Source: Ectobius pallidus
Taxonomy: Eukaryota; Arthropoda; Insecta; Blattodea; Ectobiidae
Assembly (NCBI GenBank): GCA_964059195.1
Contig: CAXKWD010000003.1
Location: 22,674,606 to 22,738,605 of the forward strand
Length of the DNA stretch: 64,000 nt
Direction: 5' to 3'
Of this stretch, positions 54,198 to 64,000 are shown piece by piece. Below the pieces are notes generated by a model, which saw only the letters and a list, made by a program, of their open reading frames with translations, ran no database searches and had not been told where the DNA came from. Within the stretch, counting starts at the first letter, position 1. Every line of letters begins with the position of its first letter. The translations under genes and the position numbers were made by a program.

Positions 54198-54697
54198 TTT
54201 GATTTTGTTAATATACACTCCACCAATGCTCAGTATGTAATAAAATGTTAAGACATCTAACCTATTTTAAAAAACATATTTATCCCATGACATTTTACCT
54301 TGTTTAAAAGTAGTATAAGTTACTGGTCTATAAATAAATAAAATACTTATGTACATATAGTACAATAGTCAAAACCTTATTAAAATTCGTAACTCATTTA
54401 AAAAAGGTTTAAAGTCCTTACAATTTGTTCAAGTCTTATATTAAGAAGACATCTGCAAGAAGAAGACATCTGCATTTTAATATAAGACTTGAAAAAAATT
54501 TAAGGACTTTAAAATTTTTTTAAATAAGTTAAGAATTTTAATAAGGTTTTGACTATTGTATTATATGTACATAAGTATTTTATTTAAACAAGGTAAAATG
54601 TCATGGGATAAACTATGTTTTTTTTAAAATAGGTTAGATGTCTAAAATTGTTATTACATACTGAGCATAGGTGGAGTGTATATTAACAAAATCAAAT
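54198..54697. mobile_element. 500-bp near-perfect palindrome
   Basis: Arms of about 230 bp start TTTGATTTTGTTAATATACA on both sides in inverse orientation and meet at a short centre (about 54450-54475) that contains a repeated GAAGACATCTGCA. The left arm has a roughly 30-bp extra segment (54306-54335). No ORF. It may be a MITE or an inverted duplication; target duplications are unclear. Confidence 0.85.
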
Positions 54698-55750
54698 TAT
54701 ACAGCTCAGTAGGAAGATGAAAATAATTGAAATTTATTTCCTTAGATATTCCGCCTTTCTTTTTCTTCCATACGAGCTTTCATTTCACCCCACCTCATCA
54801 AGATATTAAAGTGATTAGTGGCAGCATTACACCATTTACCTACGGTTTGAATAATACTCCTATACAGATGTAAGCCCTACGAAGCACTCTCATCCATTTA
54901 CAATGACTCATTACGATTAATTAATTTATAAATGCCTTATCTAACAACACATCCGCATTAAAAAGGGGAGGGCACATTTAAACGATACGTTGTTCCGCTT
55001 TTGCCGGAAAAATTTCCTAAACATCCCTTTTGAGGTAATTATGGTCATAAAATGAATAATGCAGGAATTAATGTACATAAATAGAACTTCCTGCCTTGAA
55101 GATGTCCTCCGGTCTTTTTTAAGTTCGAGACCGTAACTGCGTCCTTACGGTATTATACTTTATATAGGCCTAGGCTATTTATTTTATTTTATTTATTTAC
55201 ATGGAAAACATTATTTGAGATAGGTTGATTAATTACCCGAATGAGCAAGATAACTTACTCGTCTTCAGGTACAGTTTGGTTCATTTAAACATACACAAAT
55301 TAATAAAGCAAAATATATATGCATTCCACTCACATGCATTATTATTTTTAAGGTTCCCTTTCTGCTTATTCTCATAGACACCTTTTCAAATAAATTCTAA
55401 CTTCACCCGGCATAAAAACAGCATAGCATTCAACCCATCTTTTGAAATCGTCTGCACACTACTTATGTTCTAAAATATTTAATTCACTCACTCATTCACA
55501 TCACACAAAAAAGAAATTTCACTTAAGCGTATGCTAAAATGCTTTCTTTTAGAAAACTTTCCCTATCTTATAAACAATTTTTATTACTTGTAATTTTGTG
55601 TACTTCTTTATTAAATTTATCATTTCCATTGCATTTTATACTAGCTAGGATAAGTTATATTCAAATGCATAGTGTAAATAAAAAATAATATTTTTAAAAA
55701 TGTAGCATATTTAAAATGTAAGACGTTTATAAAGTAACATTAATTGTATA
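54698..55750. other. unassigned AT-rich DNA
   Basis: No supported gene or repeat. TAGGCCTA at about 55164. Confidence 0.35.
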
Positions 55751-55754
55751 CTAG

Positions 55755-56350
55755 CAGGTGCTCACGGCTTCGCTCACGATAATTAAACGAAGATTAAAAA
55801 CGAAGAGTAAAATAATTAAAACCTTACATTTATTAACACTTTTACGCAAATCATTCATAAACTAAACGATTAATAACTATAACTATAACAGTTAAAAATC
55901 CGGCTTTGGAGTGCATTCCACGATTAAAAAGCGCATCTATTGTATTTGACATTATAAACAAACGAATCGACCTGGGTGAGCTCACAGATCCGAAACGATC
56001 GAAAATTCCATGCAATATATTGAAAAAATCGCGATGCTTTTATTTCCAAGTTATGACAAAAAGAAAAAAGGCAAAGCCATCTGCAAATGATTTGACAATT
56101 GAAATGCGTTACCGAAAACTGATGCTTCTAAAACGCAAACAATTCACGTTTTCTGCCAGTTTTTCACTCATAACTCTCGAACGAAAGCTAAAATTAGAAA
56201 TCCGGCTACGAGGTGCATTTGGCCATTCTTCAGTCCATATATGTTTAAAATTTCAGAGCTCTGCGTGCAGTAGATTTCGCTTGGCATCGTGCACTGACAG
56301 GCAAAATCTTCCTCTTATTATGAAATTTTGCATTGAAAATGTAATTTAGT
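55755..56350 (+). repeat. interspersed repeat R-G (GGCTTCGCTCACG type)
   Basis: Starts with AGCAGGTGCTCACGGCTTCG, a phrase typical of dispersed invertebrate repeats. It continues with two tandem-like blocks in which CGATTGAA/CGAAACGATCG and TTTC..AGTT sequences recur. The 147-codon frame 55906-56349 is basic and low in identifiable motifs; I treat it as repeat-derived. Confidence 0.45.
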
Positions 56351-56921
56351 CGATTTAATCGCAATAAATATTTAAGAAATATTTGATAATTAATGTAAGA
56401 AACTTTATTGTATAATGGGAAACACTGTACAGTACTGTGCAATGCTAATAAAACTAACTAACCAAGAAATTTGATGTCCATTTTTAGACTAGTCCCTTAT
56501 ACTTATAGAATTCTCTTACACTCTGTATAGAATTTGCATTGTAATGCTGTGAAAATGACAAACGGTATTTGTGGGAATGTAAAAGCAGAAGTAATAAAAG
56601 AGTAACCGCGAGTACTTAGAGGCGAAGAAGCTCTTGTGGAAAATAAGGCAGAGTGCTTGAGAACACCCGTCCCTACTTGAGGCAGGCAGAAAACAGGAAG
56701 TGGATTTTAATTCCATTTTAACTTGCACTTGAAGGTTCCCAAGCCAGTCCCATCTTAAAATTAATGCATACCAAAGAGTAATAGCCGGGATCAGTAGCTC
56801 GTTGTCCATGCTAATGAAGTATCTGCATTACAACGCTCTTCAAAGTGGCGGAGGCAAAAAATTACTTATCCAGCCTTTACACAGCTTTGGGAATCAACTA
56901 CTTATCCATCCACGTCTCGTA
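56351..56921. other. unassigned DNA
   Basis: The 97-codon minus frame 56516-56809 has no domain I recognise. Confidence 0.35.
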
Positions 56922-58231
56922 TACAAAGCAGGCTGAATGGAAGACAAAAACGGTTTGCCGAGCTACCATTAACGGCAGAAAGAAAGGCCTGCAGGTTAAC
57001 TAAAAATAGGTGTAATAAATAACTTATTTGAGTAAACAAATAAATCAGGTAAATTCTAGACTGATAGGGAAAAAGCGAATAAGTCAAAAAACCAAAGTTT
57101 CAGGAGAGACCAAAAACCATTTATTTCCACAGCATTGTTACAATTTTTTTGCACTCCTTAGCTAGTAAGTGTTACTTACGAAAGTTGTTTACATGGATCG
57201 TAAGTTGACATTCCCACACAATCGTGTTGCTATGGGCGTTGCGATGAGGTTAAATTACTTACGGTCCAAGCGCCACGTCATAATTCATTACGATACACTT
57301 CATAATACAAGCCTTTATGGACACGGCCCCCAGGACAAATATTCGGTTCCCATAACAACAAACACATGCGAATCACTTTCTGAAATAAACATCTATTTTC
57401 AAGAATGTATTTACATAATATTTTCAGGTAATATCACAATTAATATAATTAAATTGATATAAGTAACAGTCGTGCAAAAAATAGCATGGAACACACGGAC
57501 CGTAAAGGCATTTACGGGTCTCGAAAACTTAAAAACCCTCGGCTGCGCCTCGGGTTTTCAATCTGTTTCCTCGACCCGTAAACGTGCCTTTCCGCCCTTG
57601 TGTCGCAATATACTATTTGTTCAAACCACCCAGATATTTAAAAAGAGTATATTATACTATGAAAAATATCTGGGTGGGCTGAACTAAATATTGTTACAAT
57701 GCTATGGAAATAAACGGTTTTTCTTCTCTCCTGAAACTTTGGTTTTTTGACTTATTCGCTTTTTCCCTATCACTCTAGAATAATTATTTTCGTTCACAAA
57801 ATTAATATTTTAGAAGGCCCACTTTTTAATTATTATCACAGAAACGTTTCAATTCTGGCTATCATTCTTATAATAAGTATATGTATATTTTCATTGGATG
57901 ATAGCAGGCCTATCCTATTGTTTACAAAGCAGGCTGAATGGAAGACAAAAACGGTTTGCCGAGCTACCATTAACAGAAGAAAGAAGGTACTTATCTAGGC
58001 CTATACAGCTTAACTAAAAATAGGTGTAATAAATAACTTATTTGAGTAAACAAATAAATCAGGTAAGTTATTTTAGTTTCACAAAATTAATACTTTTGAA
58101 GGCTCACTTTTTTCTTATTATCACAAAAATGTTTCAATTTTGGCTATCATTCTTACAATATGTACATTTATATTTTCATTGGAGGATAGCAAGCCTATAA
58201 TCATTTTATCTAGGCCTACTATTGTTTCTAA
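56922..58231 (+). repeat. tandem duplication, first unit split by a foldback element
   Basis: Unit A (56922-57052 plus 57781-57922) and unit B (57923-58231) share ACAAAGCAGGCTGAATGGAA, AAAAACGGTTTGCCGAGCTA, AATAGGTGTAATAAATAACT and GTTTCAATT.TGGCTATCAT. Unit B is uninterrupted, so it displays the empty site of the 57053-57780 insertion. Confidence 0.85.
57053..57780. mobile_element. foldback element with R-D interior
   Basis: Inverted arms of about 100 bp begin TTCTAGACTGATAGGGAAAA and include AAAAAACCAAAGTTTCAGGA. TAA flanks both sides, as for PIF/Harbinger elements. The interior matches 24010-24420. Extra hairpins lie at 57528-57555 (AAACCCTCGG/TCGGGTTT) and 57618-57684 (CACCCAGATATTT and its inverse). 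The frames 57169-57687 are not genes. Confidence 0.8.
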
Positions 58232-58297
58232 GTTAAAGGCTTAGTTTGCTGATTCCACGTAACAAAAGCTAATCAAAACTACTTCCAAACGTAAAAC

Positions 58298-58598
58298 CAC
58301 TGCCTTCTAGACTGTATTACTCGCGTATACACTGCCTGTCCTATACGGCTAATTTTGCGTACGCGGCGACATTACAGATGGCAGCACCTTTCACACCCAG
58401 ATGCAATACCCTTTACATTACCGTTTGCTGTGTTGTCCTCTGAAGTATAAACTCGGAAACTGAAATATGCTGGAATTTCATCCAATCTGGGTGTGAACTG
58501 TCTCGCCTCTACTGGAGAAATTAGGCAATTTAACAATACTCTGAACTCCATGTTAAAATTAAGCATGGACAGGCAGTGTAATTCTCGAGCCGGCGGTG
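58298..58598 (+). mobile_element. hAT miniature element, family A, copy 3
   Basis: Starts CACTGCCTTCTAGAC and ends CGAGCCGGCGGTG with the perfect duplication CGTAAAAC (58290-58297, 58599-58606). Inner TTCACACCCAG and CTGGGTGTGAA are inverted, giving a hairpin. 301 bp; the 78-codon minus frame over it recurs only because the repeat does. Confidence 0.92.
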
Positions 58599-58606
58599 CG
58601 TAAAAC

Positions 58607-59200
58607 ACACCCTTTCAAAAGTAAAACACACTTGTTGCCAGGAAACAGTTCCTCAATATAAAGATTAAAGTAGGCTTTGACCGAAACAAATATATAACTT
58701 ACATACAGGCCTATTTCTGGATAATAAAAATATCTGAATGTGGATAAAATATTGTAGGCGACACATTACAAAGTTAGCTGTAGTAACTCGCGGGTCTTAG
58801 AACACTCTCTCTTAACTTCAACATCTCGTTACTAAAGCTCTACTAGCTGTCTTAATAACTATAGTGGTGGCAATGATATTTTATTTCTTAAACTTAATAA
58901 AGTTGAATAAAATCCGCCGAAAAACGGTTGAGTACGAGAAGATCACATCAAGTGTTACTGGTTTATAAAAAGCTTAGGCGTTGGGTTACATATTTCAAAA
59001 CGGATAGGATATAAGGCAACAATTTCTTGCCGTCAAGACCTGCGATCATCAATATTGCATTTATTCAGGTTATGAGGTAAAGTTTTCACGGCCATCTGAG
59101 AATCTGTGATCGTCAATTGGATTTATTATGTAAAATGAATAACAGTGTACAACAGGTAGCTTACATAAAATGGTAGAAAATTAACATCTCTAAACAATAG
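58607..59200. other. unassigned DNA
   Basis: No supported feature. Confidence 0.35.
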
Positions 59201-59204
59201 CAAT

Positions 59205-59222
59205 AATATTAATAATAATAAC

Positions 59223-59256
<34 letters not shown>

Positions 59257-59257
59257 C
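59205..59257. repeat. (AAT)n microsatellite
   Basis: Interrupted AAT tract. Confidence 0.95.
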
Positions 59258-59489
59258 ACTCTAGCCCTACCTCTCTGATTAAGATTCATAATTTTCGGTT
59301 GAATTAATAATACTCAGCATATATTTGCCCATTTAGTCCCTCAAATTGAATTTTTAATCATTTTGGGTTTAATGTTAATCCTGTAAATAAAGGATACCAG
59401 GCGGCTGCTTCAAACCCAAAATGATGCTTTGAAGAAAAGTGAAAATTTATAACAAAATAAATTAAATCATTTAAAGCAAAATAAATTCC

Positions 59490-59490
<1 letters not shown>

Positions 59491-59552
<62 letters not shown>

Positions 59553-59553
59553 G
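59491..59553. repeat. (AAT)n microsatellite, second
   Basis: About 20 AAT units; 230 bp from the first tract. Confidence 0.97.
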
Positions 59554-59667
59554 TGAAATCATGAGATCCAAAATTACTCCTAAAATATTCCTTCAACATC
59601 AGAAATGATACCAAAATTATTTATTCATTAACCGGAAAAAGTCATATAAAGAACTGATTAAATCAAA

Positions 59668-60278
59668 TCAAGGAGCTTTAATATTAAAAGTGTCACGATT
59701 AAAGCATACATTTAGAAGCTGTTCTGGTAGATAAATAATTTTCTCCATAGAACTTAGGCCTACACTTAAGAATAAAAATATAAGTAAAGAGAGGGATTCG
59801 CCTTCTTTGTCGTAACTTCCTTCCTGAGCCACCTGTGAACTAGTGGCTTGTTGATATGAAAAGTAATTCAGGGGGCCATGAAGTCTCAACACAGAGGTGC
59901 TTACTGTAATAGTAGCAGTGGTTTCCGTACCTGGAGGGACATTTTGTTTTTGAGGTGTGTGTCTGGTCCAGAAGAACCAATTTCCTCCACCCATTAAATT
60001 GAGGCTGCAGGGGGAGTTCCGCACCATTAGCTACACCTTACTCCAGCTTGACGGCTAGTTACACCCACATCTTGATTTCTCTTCAACTCAACGCGAGCAG
60101 TACCAACTATCTTTATAGAGTCATTTTGAAATATATCAGTTTCAACTGTAATAGACTTTAGGGGTAAAGGAAGGGGACTGACATAAAGGAATGTTTTGCG
60201 ATTACTGGGGGGTTGAGAGGGATTTGGAATATCAAGGGGGGTCCTTCTAAAAAATTTAAAAAATATGTATATATACAT
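59668..60278 (-). CDS. two abutting minus-strand ORFs, unknown
   Basis: I do not recognise these. The upstream frame (60278-60027) contains SITVETDIFQNDSIKIVGTA, then RVELKRNQDVGVTSRQAG. The downstream one (60027-59668) contains LNLMGGGNWFFWTRHTPQKQ, then NVPPGTETTATITVSTSVLR. The stop of the first and ATG of the second overlap as TAATG. Composition looks protein-like, especially mid-frame. A tiny GTAAGG...CTGCAG gap of 37 nt across the junction is too short for a normal intron. This could be one frameshifted relic of a gene, virus-like or mobile sequence. Confidence 0.25.
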
Positions 60279-60293
60279 ATGTATATGATATAT

Positions 60294-60295
<2 letters not shown>

Positions 60296-60341
<46 letters not shown>
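60296..60341. repeat. (TA)n microsatellite, left part
   Basis: About 23 TA units. It continues at 60768-60779 on the other side of the inserted element. Confidence 0.97.
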
Positions 60342-60344
<3 letters not shown>

Positions 60345-60767
60345 GGATGGGTCGATACCAGATTTTCTCGAAACTCGATACTAGATATCGATACATGATT
60401 TTTCCCTCGGTACTCGGTACTTCGATACTCGATACCGTCAACATTTCCAGTTTCAATAAATAGGTACATTAAAAATTAAAAGTTGAGAGAACTGTGTAAT
60501 ACCAACTAAATTAAGTGTGCATATTTAATGAGACAAAATTTAATATCATCAGAAGCCTATAATTATTTTTAAACTCTATATTTAAACTAAAATTAGTATT
60601 TGAAACAGTCCATTTAGGCTACACGTTTTCGTTAAAAAATACTAGCATTTTCACTCAATTGCAGAATTACCATTTCGAAAAAGTACGAAGCGAGTTTTCT
60701 GAAGTATCGCTCGATGCCGACATCATGCAAGTATCGAGAGTATCGAGGTATCGAGGATCCATCCTTA
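60342..60767. mobile_element. hAT-type element inserted in a TA microsatellite
   Basis: Ends TAGGGATGGGTCGATACC and GGATCCATCCTTA. TATCGA-rich subterminal regions face each other (ACTCGATACTAGATATCGAT; GTATCGAGAGTATCGAGGTA). ATATATAT flanks both sides, consistent with an 8-bp duplication but uninformative in a TA repeat. 426 bp, non-coding. Confidence 0.75.
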
Positions 60768-60779
60768 ATATATATATAT

Positions 60780-61160
60780 GATGAGTTTTAAATTCTCTGG
60801 GCGATTCCTCCAAATTTCTTAGCAGAATAAAATTATTCTTGCCGAAGTTTTAGTCCTGTTGAGAAATTAGTCGGTTTTACACATTATATAACTTATAAAT
60901 TAAAATAATTTTTCAAACATCAAACTTTGTACCATTAGCTTTAAGTAAGTGCTGGTCTGCATTGGTTCACAAGAAATTATTTCTTCAAGAAAAATATGTC
61001 TGATTAAGAAGTGTTTTAATCAGTTTACATCTCCCCAAAGCAATAACAAATAGTAGACTACATTATTAATAATAGTGAAATGTTGTTAGATGGTTTATAT
61101 CATTCGTATAAAACCGAGCCAATTAAAGATTTTCCTTCCGCTCTTAATAAAAGAAAGATA
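60780..61160. other. unassigned AT-rich DNA
   Basis: Nothing recognised. Confidence 0.35.
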
Positions 61161-61164
61161 GGCC

Positions 61165-61408
61165 TTATTACAGCCATCCATGAAAGGATAAATTAACCCG
61201 ACGATTTACCCTTGGAAAGATCTAGCCCGAGTTTGTAGGAACATTTTCATATTTACCCAGAGGACATCTATCTAGAAACTCGCCACAAGTGTATGTGATT
61301 GTTACCTTTAAATTATTTGAGTTTGTAAAAGTTATCCTTGTGTAAATTCTGTCCATTGGATAATTTACCCATAGGTATTTCGCGAGTTTATAGAAACCGG
61401 GCATGAAT
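61165..61408. mobile_element. palindromic family P, right-part copy
   Basis: Matches 40658-40904 (CAGCCATCCATGAAAGGATA, AAAGATCTAGCCCGAGTTTG, GTCCATTGGATAATTTACCC) with a deletion near 61245. The left arm is missing. The minus frame 61222-61404 is repeat-derived. Confidence 0.8.
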
Positions 61409-61692
61409 TATGTACAATTATACAACTTGCATTGCTGGCAATAATAAAATGTGGTGAACGTCACTTGTGTCCCAGTGTGAACGCTCCCATTTAAACCAAC
61501 GCTTCTTCGCCTGTGACGTAATAAGTGACCAAGTGTGAAAAGGCTCTAACAGCGCATCCAGATAAATAAATGAACGTTCACTTTCGCAATACTTTAGTAA
61601 TTTCATTTTAAGTAATACATATCCCTTGCATACAATGAAAGTACCCGCCCTGTAATCACAGGCTTGCACGACTTGATGTCTTCATAATCACA
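61409..61692. other. unassigned DNA
   Basis: The minus frame 61418-61669 has no motif. It lies just downstream (minus sense) of the exon candidate. Confidence 0.3.
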
Positions 61693-61716
61693 TCACGCTG
61701 GATCTGGAGCACACAC

Positions 61717-61785
61717 CTTCACTTCCATTCCTAGTGACACATCAAGACTCCGCCCGCCCGCCGCCATGACCTCCGAACTCGACAT
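61717..61785 (-). CDS. candidate first coding exon in a CpG-rich patch
   Basis: I do not recognise the protein. On the minus strand an ATG in a good context (GGCAACATGT) opens MSSSEVMAAGGRSLDVSLGM, then EVK, and meets a plausible donor AAG|GTGTGT at 61717/61716. Without splicing the frame stops after 30 residues (61693). The 60 bp around 61750-61800 are far richer in CpG than the surroundings, as at many start exons. An antisense ATG (GCCGCCATGACC, 61766) opens only 17 residues. No downstream exon was identified. Confidence 0.25.
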
Positions 61786-61799
61786 GTTGCCCGGTTTCC

Positions 61800-62395
61800 G
61801 TTCGTTTTTTATTTCTTAACCGACTTAAATGCCACGCACCGAAACACACTTTCCCATTGTGTCCCAAGGCCTTCTACACACAAACCGCAAACTATCATTT
61901 TATTTCTTTTATAGGCTGTGGATTGTTTGTGCTTCTTCGATAGATCATAATCCTGTTCGTGTTTCAACTTTTTTACACTCTCAATGTTTGAGATCCCACG
62001 ATCGAGAAGGCGGTGATTTGCAATACCAGATATGTACCGTACTTCGTCATAAACAGTAGATTACTCCATTACATGATTTCTAGTAGAACTCGCAAAATAT
62101 TTTAAAGTAGTAAAATATTTCTTAAATTATTGAAATTATTTAAACATAAATTAATCTTTCGTCACTTTACTTTGATTTTATATTTATTTAACCTTACTTA
62201 TTTATTCATTATACCGCCTTCGCTTACATAAAGAATGACGTAATGTACGTAATATAATTCATATATTCTATATATTATATGAATGTATAATTTGAATTTA
62301 TATTTGAAATTATATGAATTTATATTATATTATACTATATTATATGAATTTTTTCTTTGAAGCATGCTTTTTTTTAATTTACAGAAGTAGGCCTA
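61800..62395. other. unassigned; AT-rich palindromic tract
   Basis: ATATTATATGAAT-type repeats at 62250-62350 are low complexity. The 76-codon frame 61829-62059 has no recognised domain. Confidence 0.35.
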
Positions 62396-62399
62396 CATA

Positions 62400-62515
62400 A
62401 CGAATGTGGAGTGTGGCGTAGTGGTTGAGTACCTCCGTACCCTTCAGAAAAATCTGAAGAGATGCTAGAGTTTCGAACCCGGGCCCGCAGATACGTAGTG
62501 AGCAGCCACAACCAC
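62400..62515 (+). mobile_element. tRNA-derived SINE family 7 fragment
   Basis: A-box-like GTGGCGTAGTGGTTGAGTAC and B-box-like AGTTTCGAACCCGGG with the expected spacing. It may be distantly related to family 1. The minus frame 62374-62715 is antisense. Confidence 0.7.
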
Positions 62516-62924
62516 CAGGGAATCAGTAATATATCGATCATTTTCATTTTCAAAACTTTTAAAACAACCTGCAATACATTGCAAGATTCACTTATCACAA
62601 TGTACGAGCTAGCCTTAACAATCTCCGACATATAGGCTGTTACGTACTTATTTAACAGAAAAATAAATAAAACATATTTATTAACGATGACATCGTTTTT
62701 ACATAAATTTTTCATCCTATTTTGTCTCCTTTACAAGCTTAGGGCCTATGATAAACATCGATATTTCTCAACTAAAAATACAAAGCCTATAACTAAGAAT
62801 AACGTATCAGTGGATAGAATTTTTTTTACCGACTTCTGATATGGCATACTCGTTGGCACAAACTCAGACTGAAACAACTGAAAATGCTGTCGACATCAAA
62901 ATGTGAAGTGAGGAAATGGTATTT
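62516..62924. other. unassigned DNA
   Basis: Nothing recognised. Confidence 0.35.
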
Positions 62925-63353
62925 TCTATGTCCAGAGTAGAGAAAATTATGTGACTGCATCGTATTGTGCATTGTTTTCGTGGATTTCATTTACACCAAT
63001 GGATTCTATATATGGCTTCTCTAATTTGTCAAAGTCCCGTATCATTTATTTCCAAAGCTACCTGTGAACACTGAAAACAATATACTGTTGTCATGAGAAC
63101 TGTAGGCCTACATGGAATTTGATAATTCTGTGTAAAAAGGTGTTATGTCTCCTCTAAAAAATTTGATTTTTGGCATTTAAAATAAAAATTTTCCAAAATC
63201 CTTTCTTAGTGAGCACTTACGTTATGAAACGAAGGCACAGTCAAAATTCCAAGTCTCTACCTATTATAGTTTAGGCTCTATGTTGATTCTTTGTCATCGT
63301 TCATTAAGTCAGTCAGTCATTCATTCATTCAGTCAGTCAGGACAAAGCCTCTT

Positions 63354-63360
<7 letters not shown>
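62925..63360 (+). repeat. repeat family R-F, copy 2
   Basis: Collinear with 26168-26575 through to TCAGGACAAAGCCTCTT. It has an extended TCAGTCATTCATTC region and TAGGCCTA at 63103-63110. The GA microsatellite that follows is the expanded tail of the repeat. Confidence 0.85.
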
Positions 63361-63411
<51 letters not shown>

Positions 63412-63425
63412 AAGAGAGAGAGAGA
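63361..63425. repeat. (GA)n microsatellite
   Basis: About 32 GA units with a few A interruptions, grown from the GAGAGAG tail of R-F. Confidence 0.97.
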
Positions 63426-64000
63426 TTTTAGTGCAATGCATGATGGTCGGCCCTTTTACAGATGGCATACTTTAGCAATCGTAACTTACATAAGGTATTT
63501 GATATTATTCATAAGCAAACGCTTACGACACAGAATCTCTAGCTGTTGATAACGTCGGTAAAGGAAATCATTTTTATTATTTAATATAGGCTATGCACAT
63601 ACACAGTAACAAATGAATTCTTTCAGCAAAGCTCTCAACTTGCATAGAGGTCACATTTTTTGAGAGAAAGTAATTCGCGAAACATTATAAATCGTACTTG
63701 ATTCATTCGATCCCATTTTTAGTTCAATAAATTTCATCGCATGTATGCGTAATAAGTGCATAATATATAGCATGGATACTGATCTTACCAGTTTACATCA
63801 GTGAAAAAAAATCTTGCAACTGATTTCACTCCGCGTGTTTTGCATATTATGCCGAGATTTCAACCCGTTCTAGTAATCTGATATTTTAATTTGCGAAGAG
63901 TCGTCGGCATCTTGTTTCGAATGTGTAATCGCATCAATAGATTATTTTCTGTCGTATACACACATTTACAAAATGTACAAGTTGGCTTGTTATAAGATGG
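63426..64000. other. unassigned DNA
   Basis: No supported gene, repeat or element up to the window end. Confidence 0.35.

Noticed and set aside
55906..56349. 147-codon plus-strand ORF, the longest in the window
   Set aside because: No domain pattern, and it starts inside a dispersed GGCTTCGCTCACG-type repeat; composition fits an open repeat rather than a gene.
57472..57687. 71-codon plus ORF with a cysteine-containing middle
   Set aside because: Spans the hairpin-rich interior of the foldback element; the matching interior at 24 kb diverges and has no such frame.
62374..62715. 113-codon minus ORF
   Set aside because: Begins in AT-rich DNA and ends as antisense of a tRNA-like SINE head.

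Overview
The window reads as nuclear DNA of an animal with a large, AT-rich, transposon-filled genome. It most resembles a polyneopteran insect such as a cockroach or termite. That assignment is inference from the mix of tRNA-derived SINEs, the retrotransposon tails encoding RPEGKRP..RPRRRWEDNI, irritans-type mariner remnants and very many hAT miniature elements. There is no prokaryotic gene organisation, no rRNA and no CRISPR array. I see no complete, confidently recognisable host gene. Almost every open reading frame is short and lies inside a repeat, so the window is best read as intergenic or giant-intron DNA.

Layout. 0-10 kb: a hAT miniature element (492-796), a SINE with a 13-bp target duplication (1240-1532), further SINE fragments and three copies of a CTGTCTG-containing repeat. 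10-20 kb: a pogo-like element nested in a hAT element (10790-11972), a hAT element (15050-15593), an inverted minisatellite structure around a gene fragment (16034-18405), a LINE reverse transcriptase relic and another hAT element. 20-30 kb: an inverted pair of mariner relics, a Tc1/mariner-type foldback element with a recognisable empty site, a hAT element and several dispersed repeats. 30-40 kb: a hAT element carrying a 40-bp nested derivative, a LINE copy with a YADD motif, a promoter and first-exon candidate on the minus strand (32.8-33.2 kb), and a three-level nest whose innermost hAT element carries a P2X7-ballast-like ORF and a THAP-like ORF. 40-50 kb: Tc1-like, TTAA-type and palindromic elements, SINEs and a 61-codon ORF for a single-pass membrane peptide (48259-48444). 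50-64 kb: a recursive-splice-site-like sequence on the minus strand (about 50787), head-to-head SINEs, a hAT element, a 500-bp palindrome, a tandem duplication split by a foldback element, a hAT element inside a TA microsatellite and a CpG-rich minus-strand first-exon candidate (61717-61785).

The elements do not form a pathway. The structure is a record of nested insertion: I could read 8-bp duplications for eleven hAT-type elements, and the nesting gives their relative ages. The candidate host signals near 61.7 kb, 50.8 kb and 32.8 kb all lie on the minus strand, which would fit long minus-strand introns crossing the window, but this is speculative.

The most unusual small-scale signal is the palindrome TAGGCCTA, about 30 copies where base composition predicts fewer than one. 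In four paralogous comparisons it appears as a clean 6-bp GGCCTA insertion at a TA (one of them needs an extra substitution), and a fifth comparison is weaker.
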